Assembly (NCBI GenBank): GCA_902778255.1
Contig: CACYXD010000009.1
Coordinates: 47,986-111,985 of the forward strand
Direction of reading: 5' to 3'
DNA from: an uncultured Prevotellaceae bacterium
GTDB lineage: Bacteria; Bacteroidota; Bacteroidia; Bacteroidales; Bacteroidaceae
Length of the DNA stretch: 64,000 nt
Shown here: positions 1 through 7,546 of the stretch, in pieces
How positions within the stretch are numbered: position 1 is the stretch's first letter
Layout: each line of letters opens with the position of its first letter
Program-made: the position numbers and the translations under genes
The notes under the pieces: model-generated
What the model was told of the DNA's origin: nothing
Database searches by the model: none
What the model saw: the letters and a program-made list of their open reading frames with translations, nothing else

Positions 1-2
1 GC

Positions 3-365
3 GAGACAGCTATGGAGAGCATTATCATCAAGAACGTCACATTCTACAATTGTATTGGTAACGGAAACTATTGGGTTGACTTTGGTGCCAACACCTTCGG
101 CACAAGTGGCGAGTTCTCGTTCACCGACTGTCTCTTCACCAAGACACCTGACGAGGCTACCAACAAGAACATACGCGCTTCAGCTGATCCTGATGTAGTT
201 GGTTGCTACAGCACCAGCGACTTCTTCAAGAACATCAAGGGTGCTGAGAAACTGGAGAAGAGTGCCGCCGATATCTTCGTTGATCCTGAGAATGGCGACT
301 TCCACTTCAAGGCTGGCGAGGAACTCAACGCTGGCGACCCACGCTGGTTCCCCACAGAACAGTAA
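3..365 (+). CDS. C-terminal fragment of secreted DUF5123/DUF4957-like protein
   Basis: The reading frame is already open at the left edge, so only the last 120 or so codons are visible and the start lies outside the window. The ending, with a solvent-exposed parallel-beta look and the final motif DPENGDFHFKAG...AGDPRW, resembles the C-terminal part of Bacteroidetes secreted proteins annotated as DUF4957/DUF5123, which often sit in pectin-utilisation loci next to pectate lyases. That fits the PL1 lyase downstream. No catalytic residues can be assigned from this piece. The assignment is from family resemblance only. A strong hairpin follows the stop codon, so this is the end of its transcription unit. 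Confidence 0.7.
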   Translation, partial: ETAMESIIIKNVTFYNCIGNGNYWVDFGANTFGTSGEFSFTDCLFTKTPDEATNKNIRASADPDVVGCYSTSDFFKNIKGAEKLEKSAADIFVDPENGDFHFKAGEELNAGDPRWFPTEQ

Positions 366-385
366 TCCCTATTTACTAATCATAT

Positions 386-416
386 GCACGCGGCCTTTCA
401 TGGGCTGCGTGCTTTT
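386..416 (+). terminator. Rho-independent terminator, copy 1
   Basis: The arms GCACGCGGCC and GGCTGCGTGC form a GC-rich hairpin followed by TTTT. It lies 21 bp after the stop of the upstream gene. A near-copy lies after the next gene at 1610-1640. Confidence 0.8.
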
Positions 417-440
417 AAAAACTAAAAAACAACAAAGCTT

Positions 441-1586
441 ATGAAGAAAATTTTTACGCTGATTGCTATGGCCCTTATGGCTATGGGTGTACAGGCACAG
501 ACCGAAATCAGTTTTGCAGGTTTAACCATGTCAGACTTCGCTTTTACTGAAGGCGAGTATGCCGCAACAGAAGTTGAAGGCGGAGTATCCATCAATTATA
601 CTAAAGGCGGAGGCACATGGTGCACGCTCAAAGTAAAGGACATACCGTTCAGATACAAAAACTCGAGCACGAAAGAAAAGTTCTTTGTTTCTACGCCCGA
701 TTATTTTACTATTGCCGGCAAGGGAGTCGAGGTGCAATTAGCAAATGCCAAACTGGGACAGGTCATCACCTTTAATGTGGCAAAGAAAGATGATCCCGAT
801 GCTGAGAAGGGCACACGTCAGCCTGGCTTTGCCGCCACAGGCGCTAAGTTAGAGAGCAACGGCATAGCCGATTCCACCATGAAAGAAGTGTTTGCCGACG
901 TCGTATTCACAGTTACTGCCGATGGTACTGTAACCATCAAGAACAATGAGAACGCATACCTCATCAAGTCTATCAAGATTGTAGATGGCGATGCACCTGA
1001 GATGAATGGCGTGATTGACTACCCGACCTTCAAGACTGGCATTTCTCTTATTGAGAATAGCAGTGTCACGTTTGCAGATGTAAAGATTAATAATAACGCC
1101 AATCCTATCACGGCTATTAAGTTTGCAGGCGGCTATACCACCGAAGGTGTGCTGAACAACAACTATGCCAAGTTAGAGACCGATGGAGGTTTCAAGGCTG
1201 GTGACATCATCACCTTAGCAGGTGTTTATAACAATGCAGACACCAAGATTTCCCTCATCGACATTTTCACCTATGCCGATGAGACTATCGACAAGCTGTT
1301 CACCTCGCAGGAGTTTATCAATGGCCGTACAAGCGCTGATGACCCTGCTGACGAAGTATTCGTTCTGACAGCCGATGCTCCAGCGCTTTACATGGGCAGA
1401 AGCAGTACTGCACAAACCGCCACATATATCACCAAACTGAATATCAAGCGCGGCGATATCACGCTGATCCATACCGTGAAGCCCGCTCAGGCCAATAGCG
1501 GCATTGTTTACAACCTCGCTGGTCAGAAGGTAAGCAACAGCTTCAAGGGTATCGTCGTAAAGGACGGAAAGAAAATCAAGAAGTAA
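441..1586 (+). CDS. Secreted beta-rich protein of unknown function with C-terminal anchoring/sorting-like tail
   Basis: This 381-residue protein starts with a clear signal peptide (MKKIFTLIAMALMAMGVQAQ, cleavage after about residue 20). The body is rich in V, T, G and N with alternating hydrophobics and seems to hold two beta-sandwich-like halves, residues 25-190 and 195-350. The tail reads GIVYNLAGQKV then KGIVVKDGKKIKK, the short C-terminal motif common to Prevotella secreted proteins and probably a type IX secretion or sorting signal. I recognise no enzyme motif. Its place between a DUF5123-like protein and a PL1 pectate lyase suggests a role in binding or handling pectin, which is inference. 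It has a terminator on each side, so it may be transcribed alone. Confidence 0.75.
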   Translation: MKKIFTLIAMALMAMGVQAQTEISFAGLTMSDFAFTEGEYAATEVEGGVSINYTKGGGTWCTLKVKDIPFRYKNSSTKEKFFVSTPDYFTIAGKGVEVQLANAKLGQVITFNVAKKDDPDAEKGTRQPGFAATGAKLESNGIADSTMKEVFADVVFTVTADGTVTIKNNENAYLIKSIKIVDGDAPEMNGVIDYPTFKTGISLIENSSVTFADVKINNNANPITAIKFAGGYTTEGVLNNNYAKLETDGGFKAGDIITLAGVYNNADTKISLIDIFTYADETIDKLFTSQEFINGRTSADDPADEVFVLTADAPALYMGRSSTAQTATYITKLNIKRGDITLIHTVKPAQANSGIVYNLAGQKVSNSFKGIVVKDGKKIKK

Positions 1587-1609
1587 CCCCTACTCCATCT
1601 AATCTATAT

Positions 1610-1640
1610 GCACGCGGCCTGCCTTGGCTGCGTGCTTTTT
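1610..1640 (+). terminator. Rho-independent terminator, copy 2
   Basis: This GC-rich hairpin with arms GCACGCGGCC and GGCTGCGTGC is followed by TTTTT. The stem sequence is nearly identical to that at 386-416. It ends 8 bp before the pectate lyase start codon. Confidence 0.8.
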
Positions 1641-1648
1641 AAATCAAA

Positions 1649-3286
1649 ATGAAACATCTACTACTCCCCCTACTCGCCTTGGCACTCACAGCCAGTGCCC
1701 AGCAGTCATCACTTCCCGCCTTCCCTGGCGCTGAAGGCTTCGGCATGTACACCACTGGCGGACGCGGCGGCGAAGTGATCCACGTCACCACGCTCGACGA
1801 CGGTACCCAGAAAGGCACCTTCCGCTATGCCTGCACGCAAAGCAAGACGCGCACCATCGTCTTCGACGTCAGCGGCACCATACACCTCACCTCAGAGCTC
1901 AAACTCAACAAGGACAATGTGACCATAGCAGGACAGACCGCCCCTGGCGACGGCATCTGCATTGCCGACTATCCCTTCGTGGTATCGGCCAACAACGTCA
2001 TCATCCGCTATATGCGCTTCCGACTGGGCAACAAGCAGGTGGCCAACCATGAAGGCGACGGACTGGGCGGCATGGACAAGAAAAACATCATCATCGACCA
2101 CTGCTCCGTCAGCTGGTCCATTGACGAGTGCCTGTCGGTCTATGGCTGCGAGAACCTCACGGTGCAGTGGTGCATCGCCTCGCAGAGCCTCAGAGCCTCA
2201 GGCCACAGCAAAGGCAACCACGGCTATGGCGGCAACTGGGGAGGCGCAGGTGCTTCCTATCATCATAACCTCATGGCCCATCACGACTCGCGCGTGCCCC
2301 GTCTTGGCCCCCGCCCCAGCACGCAGACCCGCGAACAGATGGACCTGCGCAACAACGTCTTCTACAACTGGGCAGGCAATGGCTGCTATGGCGGCGAGGG
2401 CATGAAGGTCAACATCGTCAACAACTACTACAAGCCAGGGCCCGCTACCAACAAACGCAGCACCACCATCCAGCAGCGCATCGCCGCCGTCAACATACGC
2501 ACCTCGGAATACACCAAGCACGACACCTCGTCGCCCAACCAGTGGGACGTCATGTGGCACGTGTGGGGCAAATACTACGTCAATGGCAACGTCAACTCCA
2601 AATACAGCAGCGTGACCAACGACAACTGGACCTACGGCATGTACAACCAGATAGACAAAAGCGGCAACGACGGCACCTATACCGACAGGACCAAGGACAC
2701 CATCCGCCTCTCTGCCCCCATCCCCTTCCAGACTGTCACCACCCATACTGCCGAGCAGGCCTATGAGCGCGTTTTGGACTATGCAGGCGCCTCGCTCCAT
2801 CGCGACTGGGTTGACGATCTCATTGTCAGCGACACACGCCAGGGCGTGGCCACCTATACAGGCTCTGCCGAAGGCGATTATCCTGGCATCATCGACTCGC
2901 AGGACGACAACCGTCCCGTCAATGCCGGCAGCGACTGGCAGCCATGGCCCGTCCTCAACCAGACTGCCCTACCCACAGATACCGATCAGGACGGAATGCC
3001 CGATGAATGGGAGACCGCCCATGGCCTCAATTCCAACAACGCTGCCGACCGCAACACCCTCGATGCCAGCGGCTACACCAACCTGGAAGTCTATATCAAC
3101 TCCCTCGTAGCCGACATCACCTCTCAGCAGAATGCCGACGGCACCCTGACCGACGGCATCAGCGCCATCATCAGCCGCCCCATCGTCTCTCCCCACCACC
3201 AATACTACACCCTGCAAGGTCGCGAGGTCACCGCCCCCACCAGGGGCATCTATATCCACGACGGCAAGAAAAGGGTCATCAGGTAA
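1649..3286 (+). CDS. Secreted pectate lyase, polysaccharide lyase family 1
   Basis: This 545-residue enzyme should cleave polygalacturonate by beta-elimination outside the cytoplasm. It has a signal peptide (residues 1-17, ending ASAQ). The PL1 right-handed beta-helix begins FPGAEGFGMYTTGGRGG at about residue 25. Recognisable helix motifs follow: GTIHLTSELKL, VIIRYMRFRLGN (118-128), IIIDHCSVSWSIDE (147-160), and the basic motif DSRVPRLGPRP (213-222) that carries the likely catalytic arginine. After about residue 440 comes a calcium-binding-like DTDQDGMPDEWE segment, then a tail YYTLQGREV...GIYIHDGKK like that of the preceding gene, suggesting the same export or attachment route. The gene is GC-rich with strong codon bias, unlike the AT-richer genes that follow. 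Confidence 0.92.
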   Translation: MKHLLLPLLALALTASAQQSSLPAFPGAEGFGMYTTGGRGGEVIHVTTLDDGTQKGTFRYACTQSKTRTIVFDVSGTIHLTSELKLNKDNVTIAGQTAPGDGICIADYPFVVSANNVIIRYMRFRLGNKQVANHEGDGLGGMDKKNIIIDHCSVSWSIDECLSVYGCENLTVQWCIASQSLRASGHSKGNHGYGGNWGGAGASYHHNLMAHHDSRVPRLGPRPSTQTREQMDLRNNVFYNWAGNGCYGGEGMKVNIVNNYYKPGPATNKRSTTIQQRIAAVNIRTSEYTKHDTSSPNQWDVMWHVWGKYYVNGNVNSKYSSVTNDNWTYGMYNQIDKSGNDGTYTDRTKDTIRLSAPIPFQTVTTHTAEQAYERVLDYAGASLHRDWVDDLIVSDTRQGVATYTGSAEGDYPGIIDSQDDNRPVNAGSDWQPWPVLNQTALPTDTDQDGMPDEWETAHGLNSNNAADRNTLDASGYTNLEVYINSLVADITSQQNADGTLTDGISAIISRPIVSPHHQYYTLQGREVTAPTRGIYIHDGKKRVIR

Positions 3287-3315
3287 AAACTCGTTGCGAA
3301 AATTACTTACAATAA

Positions 3316-3347
3316 TTTGTATAGTTCGGGAAAACTAGTTACCTTTG
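3316..3347 (+). promoter_or_regulatory. Bacteroidetes-type promoter
   Basis: A -33 TTTG (3316-3319) and a -7 TACCTTTG (3340-3347) are separated by 20 bp, the expected spacing. It would start transcription about 15 bp before the small gene at 3367. Confidence 0.75.
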
Positions 3348-3366
3348 CAATAAATAATACAAGAAT

Positions 3367-3675
3367 ATGAATTGGTACGAGCAATTGCCACCATTATGTC
3401 CTCCTGCAGATGCGGTGCCTTGCGGAGGTAAATATTACAGAATTGCGAAAGGGAATCCTGTTACTGATGGTGATTTCTTCTCGCAAAGGAAGCTCCAACC
3501 GGACAAACAGTTTACCTGCTTGGGGGTTGACGAATGTATTGCGCGTTCCATATCATTATTCTCAGAAATTAGTGATGCCTCCCGTAGGCTCAAGCAACTA
3601 TTGGGACAAACGGCATTAAGCAAGTTTGGTAAGGTAACAATTGACTATAATAACAATATCATCGAGTTCAATTAG
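3367..3675 (+). CDS. Small hypothetical protein (102 aa)
   Basis: This 102-residue protein has no signal peptide or membrane segment. It begins MNWYEQLPPLCPPADAVP and has a conserved-looking middle (YRIAKGNPVTDGDFFSQR, then ECIARSISLFSE). Small Bacteroidales orphans of this look exist, but I cannot assign a family or function. It has a well-formed promoter just upstream and is followed after 35 bp by a nuclease gene, so the two may be cotranscribed. An accessory or defence role for this pair is only a guess from the context. An overlapping 69-residue frame at 3410 is judged a shadow. Confidence 0.65.
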   Translation: MNWYEQLPPLCPPADAVPCGGKYYRIAKGNPVTDGDFFSQRKLQPDKQFTCLGVDECIARSISLFSEISDASRRLKQLLGQTALSKFGKVTIDYNNNIIEFN

Positions 3676-3710
3676 TTCTTTTGAGAGATAATCGGATTTG
3701 TCTTGACTTG

Positions 3711-4541
3711 ATGAAAAGAAATGCCATTTATGCTATAGTTGTTGTGTTACTTGTTTCTTGTGCTCACAGATCAGGGAACAGGATTAATTCTTTTGTTTCA
3801 TCTGAGAATGTGATTCATGAGAATTATGAAGATAATGCCGAAGGGGAAATACATGTTGAAAAAGATGCACAGGTAGACTTTACATATACAGAACCATACA
3901 TAAATGTCTTACAGAGGGCGGCTTATATCACTTCTTACAATTCGGAAACAAAGTGTCCCAACTGGGTTGCTTGGCATTTGACTGCAGAACATGCAGACGG
4001 AGATGTTGCTAGAGATTCAAAATTCTATGAAGATCTTGACGTTCCAACTCCTAGAGCTACTAATGAGGATTATCGTAGAAGTGGATGGTCAAGAGGGCAC
4101 ATGTGCCCTGCGGGTGATAACAAATGGGATGAAAAGGCCATGCGTGAATCAAATCTGCTTACCAATATATGTCCTCAAAATCAGGAGCTGAACAGTGGTG
4201 TGTGGAATGTGATAGAACGTGATTGCAGAAAATGGGCAAAGAAATATGGGGAGGTGTATATAGTTTGTGGTCCTGTTCTGCTAAATAAAGACCATGAGAC
4301 TATTGGTACAAACAATGTTGTTGTGCCCGAGGCTTTCTTCAAGGTCATTCTTCGTATGAATCCTGAGCCGACGGCAATTGGTTATGTTATTAGAAATAAT
4401 GAAGGAAAGAAAAAGCGGGACCAATTTATCAATACTGTTGACGACGTTGAGCATATAACTGGTTATGACTTTTTCCCTGCCCTACCAGATAGTATAGAAG
4501 ATCTTGTTGAGGCAAATGCAAGAATAGAAGACTGGAGATAG
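3711..4541 (+). CDS. Lipoprotein DNA/RNA non-specific endonuclease (NUC1-like)
   Basis: The protein matches the Endonuclease_NS family (PF01223), metal-dependent nucleases that cut DNA and RNA without sequence preference. The ATG at 3711 is chosen over an upstream TTG at 3681 because it gives a lipoprotein signal peptide (MKRNAIYAIVVVLLVSC, lipobox LVSC, Cys17). The catalytic loop reads WSRGHMCPAGD (about 126-136), with His130 the expected general base, though the usual DRGH Asp is Ser. A likely metal-binding Asn lies in the stretch NICPQNQELNSGVWN. Total length is 276 residues. It probably sits on the cell surface or facing the periplasm, where it could salvage nucleic acids or degrade incoming DNA. 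Base composition is AT-rich compared with the pectate lyase gene. Confidence 0.88.
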   Translation: MKRNAIYAIVVVLLVSCAHRSGNRINSFVSSENVIHENYEDNAEGEIHVEKDAQVDFTYTEPYINVLQRAAYITSYNSETKCPNWVAWHLTAEHADGDVARDSKFYEDLDVPTPRATNEDYRRSGWSRGHMCPAGDNKWDEKAMRESNLLTNICPQNQELNSGVWNVIERDCRKWAKKYGEVYIVCGPVLLNKDHETIGTNNVVVPEAFFKVILRMNPEPTAIGYVIRNNEGKKKRDQFINTVDDVEHITGYDFFPALPDSIEDLVEANARIEDWR

Positions 4542-4592
4542 GGATATAACTTGAATGTTATAGGCTTTATCAAACCTTCTAATCAGTTAATT

Positions 4593-5033
4593 ATGAAGAT
4601 AGGTAATTTGTTTAAAAGAGATAATCGTCAGGTGGAGCACAGGATTTTTTCGTGCTTCATCCACGATGATGTAGAGATTCTGGGACAAGTGTTTCATGGT
4701 CTCCAGGATATTCAGGCACATGTGGAGATGTCACAGTCTGTAGGCAGCAGTTGCAAGCCGAGTAAAAGGGAACCTTCGAAAATGGGTAAGGTACATGTTG
4801 GGGAACTTTGGATGAGCTATCCCTGTTTTGACTCGTCGGATTTCTTGTATGAGAACAGAACGTATCAGAACTACATTCTGAGGAAACACCCCATCACATT
4901 CGAGGATATGGAACGATTGAGAAAACTGCCATCGGGAATGAATGCACAGCGTCTGTCACCATCGGTGCCTGAAGATATGTTGCCAATGGTATATTATGTG
5001 GGTGATGGCGATACGATGATGGTGGCAATATAA
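4593..5033 (+). CDS. Hypothetical cytoplasmic protein
   Basis: This is a 146-residue open frame starting at the ATG at 4593 (MKIGNLFKRDNRQVEHRIF); an in-frame TTG at 4551 would add 14 residues but is not needed. There is no signal peptide or membrane span. The composition looks protein-like, with a charged N-terminus and an EDMERLRKLP helix near residue 110. I recognise no family. It lies 51 bp after the nuclease gene and may share its transcript. The final residues (GDGDTMMVAI) end abruptly, so the gene could be a truncated remnant. Confidence that it is expressed is moderate. Confidence 0.5.
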   Translation: MKIGNLFKRDNRQVEHRIFSCFIHDDVEILGQVFHGLQDIQAHVEMSQSVGSSCKPSKREPSKMGKVHVGELWMSYPCFDSSDFLYENRTYQNYILRKHPITFEDMERLRKLPSGMNAQRLSPSVPEDMLPMVYYVGDGDTMMVAI

Positions 5034-5277
5034 GCCATCAGGATGCCCTTTTGCTTGAGATCGTTCTCTACATTACCCAATCTTCCACTCCATCAAACGG
5101 CGGGTGTCTATGAGAAGTTGACCCAATCGACTTTGACGGTGAGCAGGAAGACTTGGACTGGTAGAAAGGAGGCAATAAAAAACCTCCATCTGTTAAAGAT
5201 TATTATAATATAATTATTATAGTATGATAATTGAAGTATAATAATTATCTTTGTGGCAACAAAAATGACAAAACTAT
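5034..5277. other. Intergenic stretch with no recognised gene
   Basis: This 244-bp gap holds only short open stretches on either strand that match nothing I recognise. It contains a small hairpin (GGAGG at 5168-5172 pairing with CCTCC at 5183-5187) that might end the upstream transcript, an AT-rich run, and a promoter before the ATPase gene. Confidence 0.5.
5246..5253 (+). promoter_or_regulatory. -7 box upstream of ATPase gene
   Basis: TATCTTTG matches the TAnnTTTG -7 consensus and lies 24 bp before the start codon. No good TTTG is seen at the -33 position; the upstream DNA is an AT-rich run. Confidence 0.5.
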
Positions 5278-6399
5278 ATGATAACCAATCCTTTTATACT
5301 ATATGGCTATGAGTCGGAGAAGTATTTCTGTGACCGTAAAGAGGAAACTGCCGAGCTGAAACGGTTAGTGACAAATGGGAATAATGTGGCACTTATAGCC
5401 CCTAGGCGCATCGGCAAAACAGGATTGATAGAAAACCTTTTTCATCAGAAGGATATTCAGCAGCATTATTATACTTTCCTGATAGACATCTATGCAACAA
5501 AGAATCTGGAAGAGATGGTGCTAACGATGGGAGCTTCTATGCTGGCCTCATTACGACCAAGAGGAACAAAGGTTATGCAACGCTTTGTCAGTTTCCTAAC
5601 ATCTTTACGAACTGGCGTCACATTCGATGCAATAGGTAATCCTTCGTGGAATGTGGAGATTGGCGACATTCACCTTCCTCGAACTACATTGGATGAGATT
5701 TTCGAATATATAGATGCAGCAGAAAAACCATGCATCATTGCCATCGATGAATTTCAAACAGTAGCAAGCTATCGGAATGAGCAGGCCGAAGCAGTTTTGC
5801 GCACATATATTCAGCATTGCAAAAATGCAAGGTTCATCTTCTCTGGTTCCCAGCGCTCCATGATGGGCGAGATATTCCTTAGCCCCTCCCGACCATTTTA
5901 CCAAAGTACGTCGATGATGAATATTGGTGGTATCCCCTTGGAGAAATACATACCATTTTCCAAAGGCCACTTCGAAGAGGCTGGAAAGAGCATTTCTGAT
6001 GAAGTTATTACCGAGGTGTTCCGGCGTTTTGACAATGTTACATGGTATGTACAGCGAGTAATGAATGAATTTTTCTCGTTAACAGCGCAGCAGACAATGT
6101 GCGACATCGATATGCTGGAACCTGCTATCAGAAATATCCTAAGGTCTAATGAGTTTACATACCAATCCATGCTCTTTCAATTGCCCACAAAGCAAAAGGA
6201 ATTGCTCATCGCAATTGCAAAAGAAGGGAAGGCTATGAACCTCACCTCATCTGCATTTATCAAGAAATACCGTCTGACCAGCAGCAGTAGTGTACAGTCA
6301 GCTATAAAGGGACTGTTGGAAAAGAATTTCGTAACCACGTCTCTAGGGGTATATGAAGTTTATGACAAATTCTTCTCTTTGTGGTTATTGGCAATGTAA
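5278..6399 (+). CDS. STAND-like AAA ATPase (archaeal-ATPase type, PF01637-like)
   Basis: This 373-residue protein opens NPFILYGYESEKYFCDR, typical of Bacteroidetes 'ATP-binding proteins' of the archaeal-ATPase group. Walker A is APRRIGKT (41-48) and Walker B is CIIAIDEFQ (152-160). An arginine-containing sensor-like segment follows (FSGSQRSMM), and the C-terminal 90 residues look like a winged helix (TSSAFIKKYRLTSSSSVQSAIKGLLEKNFV). There is no signal peptide. Such proteins are common, often laterally transferred, and mostly without known function; some cousins act in defence or regulation. It appears full length and has its own -7 box. Base composition matches the neighbouring nuclease rather than the core genes. 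Confidence 0.85.
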   Translation: MITNPFILYGYESEKYFCDRKEETAELKRLVTNGNNVALIAPRRIGKTGLIENLFHQKDIQQHYYTFLIDIYATKNLEEMVLTMGASMLASLRPRGTKVMQRFVSFLTSLRTGVTFDAIGNPSWNVEIGDIHLPRTTLDEIFEYIDAAEKPCIIAIDEFQTVASYRNEQAEAVLRTYIQHCKNARFIFSGSQRSMMGEIFLSPSRPFYQSTSMMNIGGIPLEKYIPFSKGHFEEAGKSISDEVITEVFRRFDNVTWYVQRVMNEFFSLTAQQTMCDIDMLEPAIRNILRSNEFTYQSMLFQLPTKQKELLIAIAKEGKAMNLTSSAFIKKYRLTSSSSVQSAIKGLLEKNFVTTSLGVYEVYDKFFSLWLLAM

Positions 6400-6430
6400 T
6401 AACGTGATGCAATGTTAATATAGAAAGCTT

Positions 6431-7474
6431 ATGAGAAAACGCGTATTATCAGCTTTGGTGGTCACGATGGCATTGATGGCCTGTGGCGGACGGTCGACGA
6501 CGGATGCGGAGGTGGTGAATCCGAGAGATACGGTGGAGGTGCCGGATTACCTGAGCGGCGAGGATAGCATTGCCTATATCGAGGATGCCATTACAAAGAG
6601 TCCTATCTCCGTAGAGGATCTGCTGAGACTGGCAGAGGTGCATGGTGTAGAGGGGGATTACCTGACTACGCACAGGGACTCTGCCGCCAGTAGACTTGCC
6701 AGCAGATTCCTGCGTATGGCTGAGCTGGTGAACAGGAAGGGGGATGCTAACGACAAGCTGCGATGGGCAGAGGCTGTCAACGTGATTGTGGACACGTTCA
6801 GGGTGGCAGAGCCTGAGGTGCCTGCTGACTCGGTGATCAATGAGATTGAGCGGGTCGTAGCCATAAACTCGTCAGATACTCAGATGGGATTGAACTACTT
6901 GAGCCATGTGGGAGCGCAGGTGAGCTATTACCGCACCATAGAGGCATACAGGTTGTGGCTTAAGGAGGTGAACGACGGCCTGAAGGGGCTGATGCAGGAG
7001 GAGTACGCGGCGTGGCACGATTTCAACGAAGCGCGTTTCTCGCTATGGGACAACGTGTCGTACCGGCAGGAATGGTATAGCATGAGGCCCATGGAGACGC
7101 AATGGTACTACGATGTGATTGTAGCCAATAGGCGGGCTGAACTGGCTATAGAACGGGACATTATCCTAAAGGGTAAGGCGTACCAGCAGAAGGGCAAGAC
7201 GGTAACAGGAAAGGAATGGGAGGAATGGATTGCCAAGAATTCTGTGCCGGAAGACCAGGAGTTTCTGAATGAGGAACAGATTCCAAGCGACAGTCTGGTG
7301 ACAGTCAAGGTGAAGAACCTCAGATCGACATTTGCACGATGGATGAGTGCGCGACAGGCTATCGCGAAGGCATTGCCCAAGGCGCAAGGCGACGCTTACG
7401 ACCACCTCACGGCAGACATGCATAGCAGGCTGATAGGAAAGCTGGAATGGCTTGTTGCGTGGGACTGCTGGTAA
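6431..7474 (+). CDS. Lipoprotein of unknown function
   Basis: This 347-residue protein has a lipoprotein signal (MRKRVLSALVVTMALMACGG, lipobox LMAC, Cys18). The mature part is acidic and helical, with many Trp and Tyr residues between 200 and 260 (YAAWHDFNEARFSLWDN, YRQEWYSMRPMETQWYY). It ends SRLIGKLEWLVAWDCW. The last third slightly recalls small lysozyme-inhibitor-like helical proteins, but I would not claim the match. It starts 32 bp after the ATPase gene and ends at a convergent terminator shared with the glycogen operon. No function is assigned. Confidence 0.75.
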   Translation: MRKRVLSALVVTMALMACGGRSTTDAEVVNPRDTVEVPDYLSGEDSIAYIEDAITKSPISVEDLLRLAEVHGVEGDYLTTHRDSAASRLASRFLRMAELVNRKGDANDKLRWAEAVNVIVDTFRVAEPEVPADSVINEIERVVAINSSDTQMGLNYLSHVGAQVSYYRTIEAYRLWLKEVNDGLKGLMQEEYAAWHDFNEARFSLWDNVSYRQEWYSMRPMETQWYYDVIVANRRAELAIERDIILKGKAYQQKGKTVTGKEWEEWIAKNSVPEDQEFLNEEQIPSDSLVTVKVKNLRSTFARWMSARQAIAKALPKAQGDAYDHLTADMHSRLIGKLEWLVAWDCW

Positions 7475-7491
7475 GAGAACAAACAGAACAG

Positions 7492-7526
7492 AAAAAGGCC
7501 TTTGGAAATTCCAAGGGCCTTCTTTC
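7492..7526. terminator. Bidirectional terminator between convergent genes
   Basis: A hairpin GGCCTTTGG...CCAAGGGCC is flanked by an A-run on the left and a T-rich run on the right. It can end both the lipoprotein gene (plus) and the GH57 gene (minus). Confidence 0.8.
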
Positions 7527-7546
7527 TATCATGATGTTATTGCGGA

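Noticed and set aside
2198-2800. A 200-residue minus-strand frame in the pectate lyase gene
   Set aside because: It is Gly/Val/Ala-rich shadow translation opposite a GC-rich gene with clear PL1 motifs.
5034-5277. Possible transposase remnant in the gap before the ATPase gene
   Set aside because: Short open stretches on both strands exist, but no terminal repeats, target duplications or recognisable transposase motifs can be seen.
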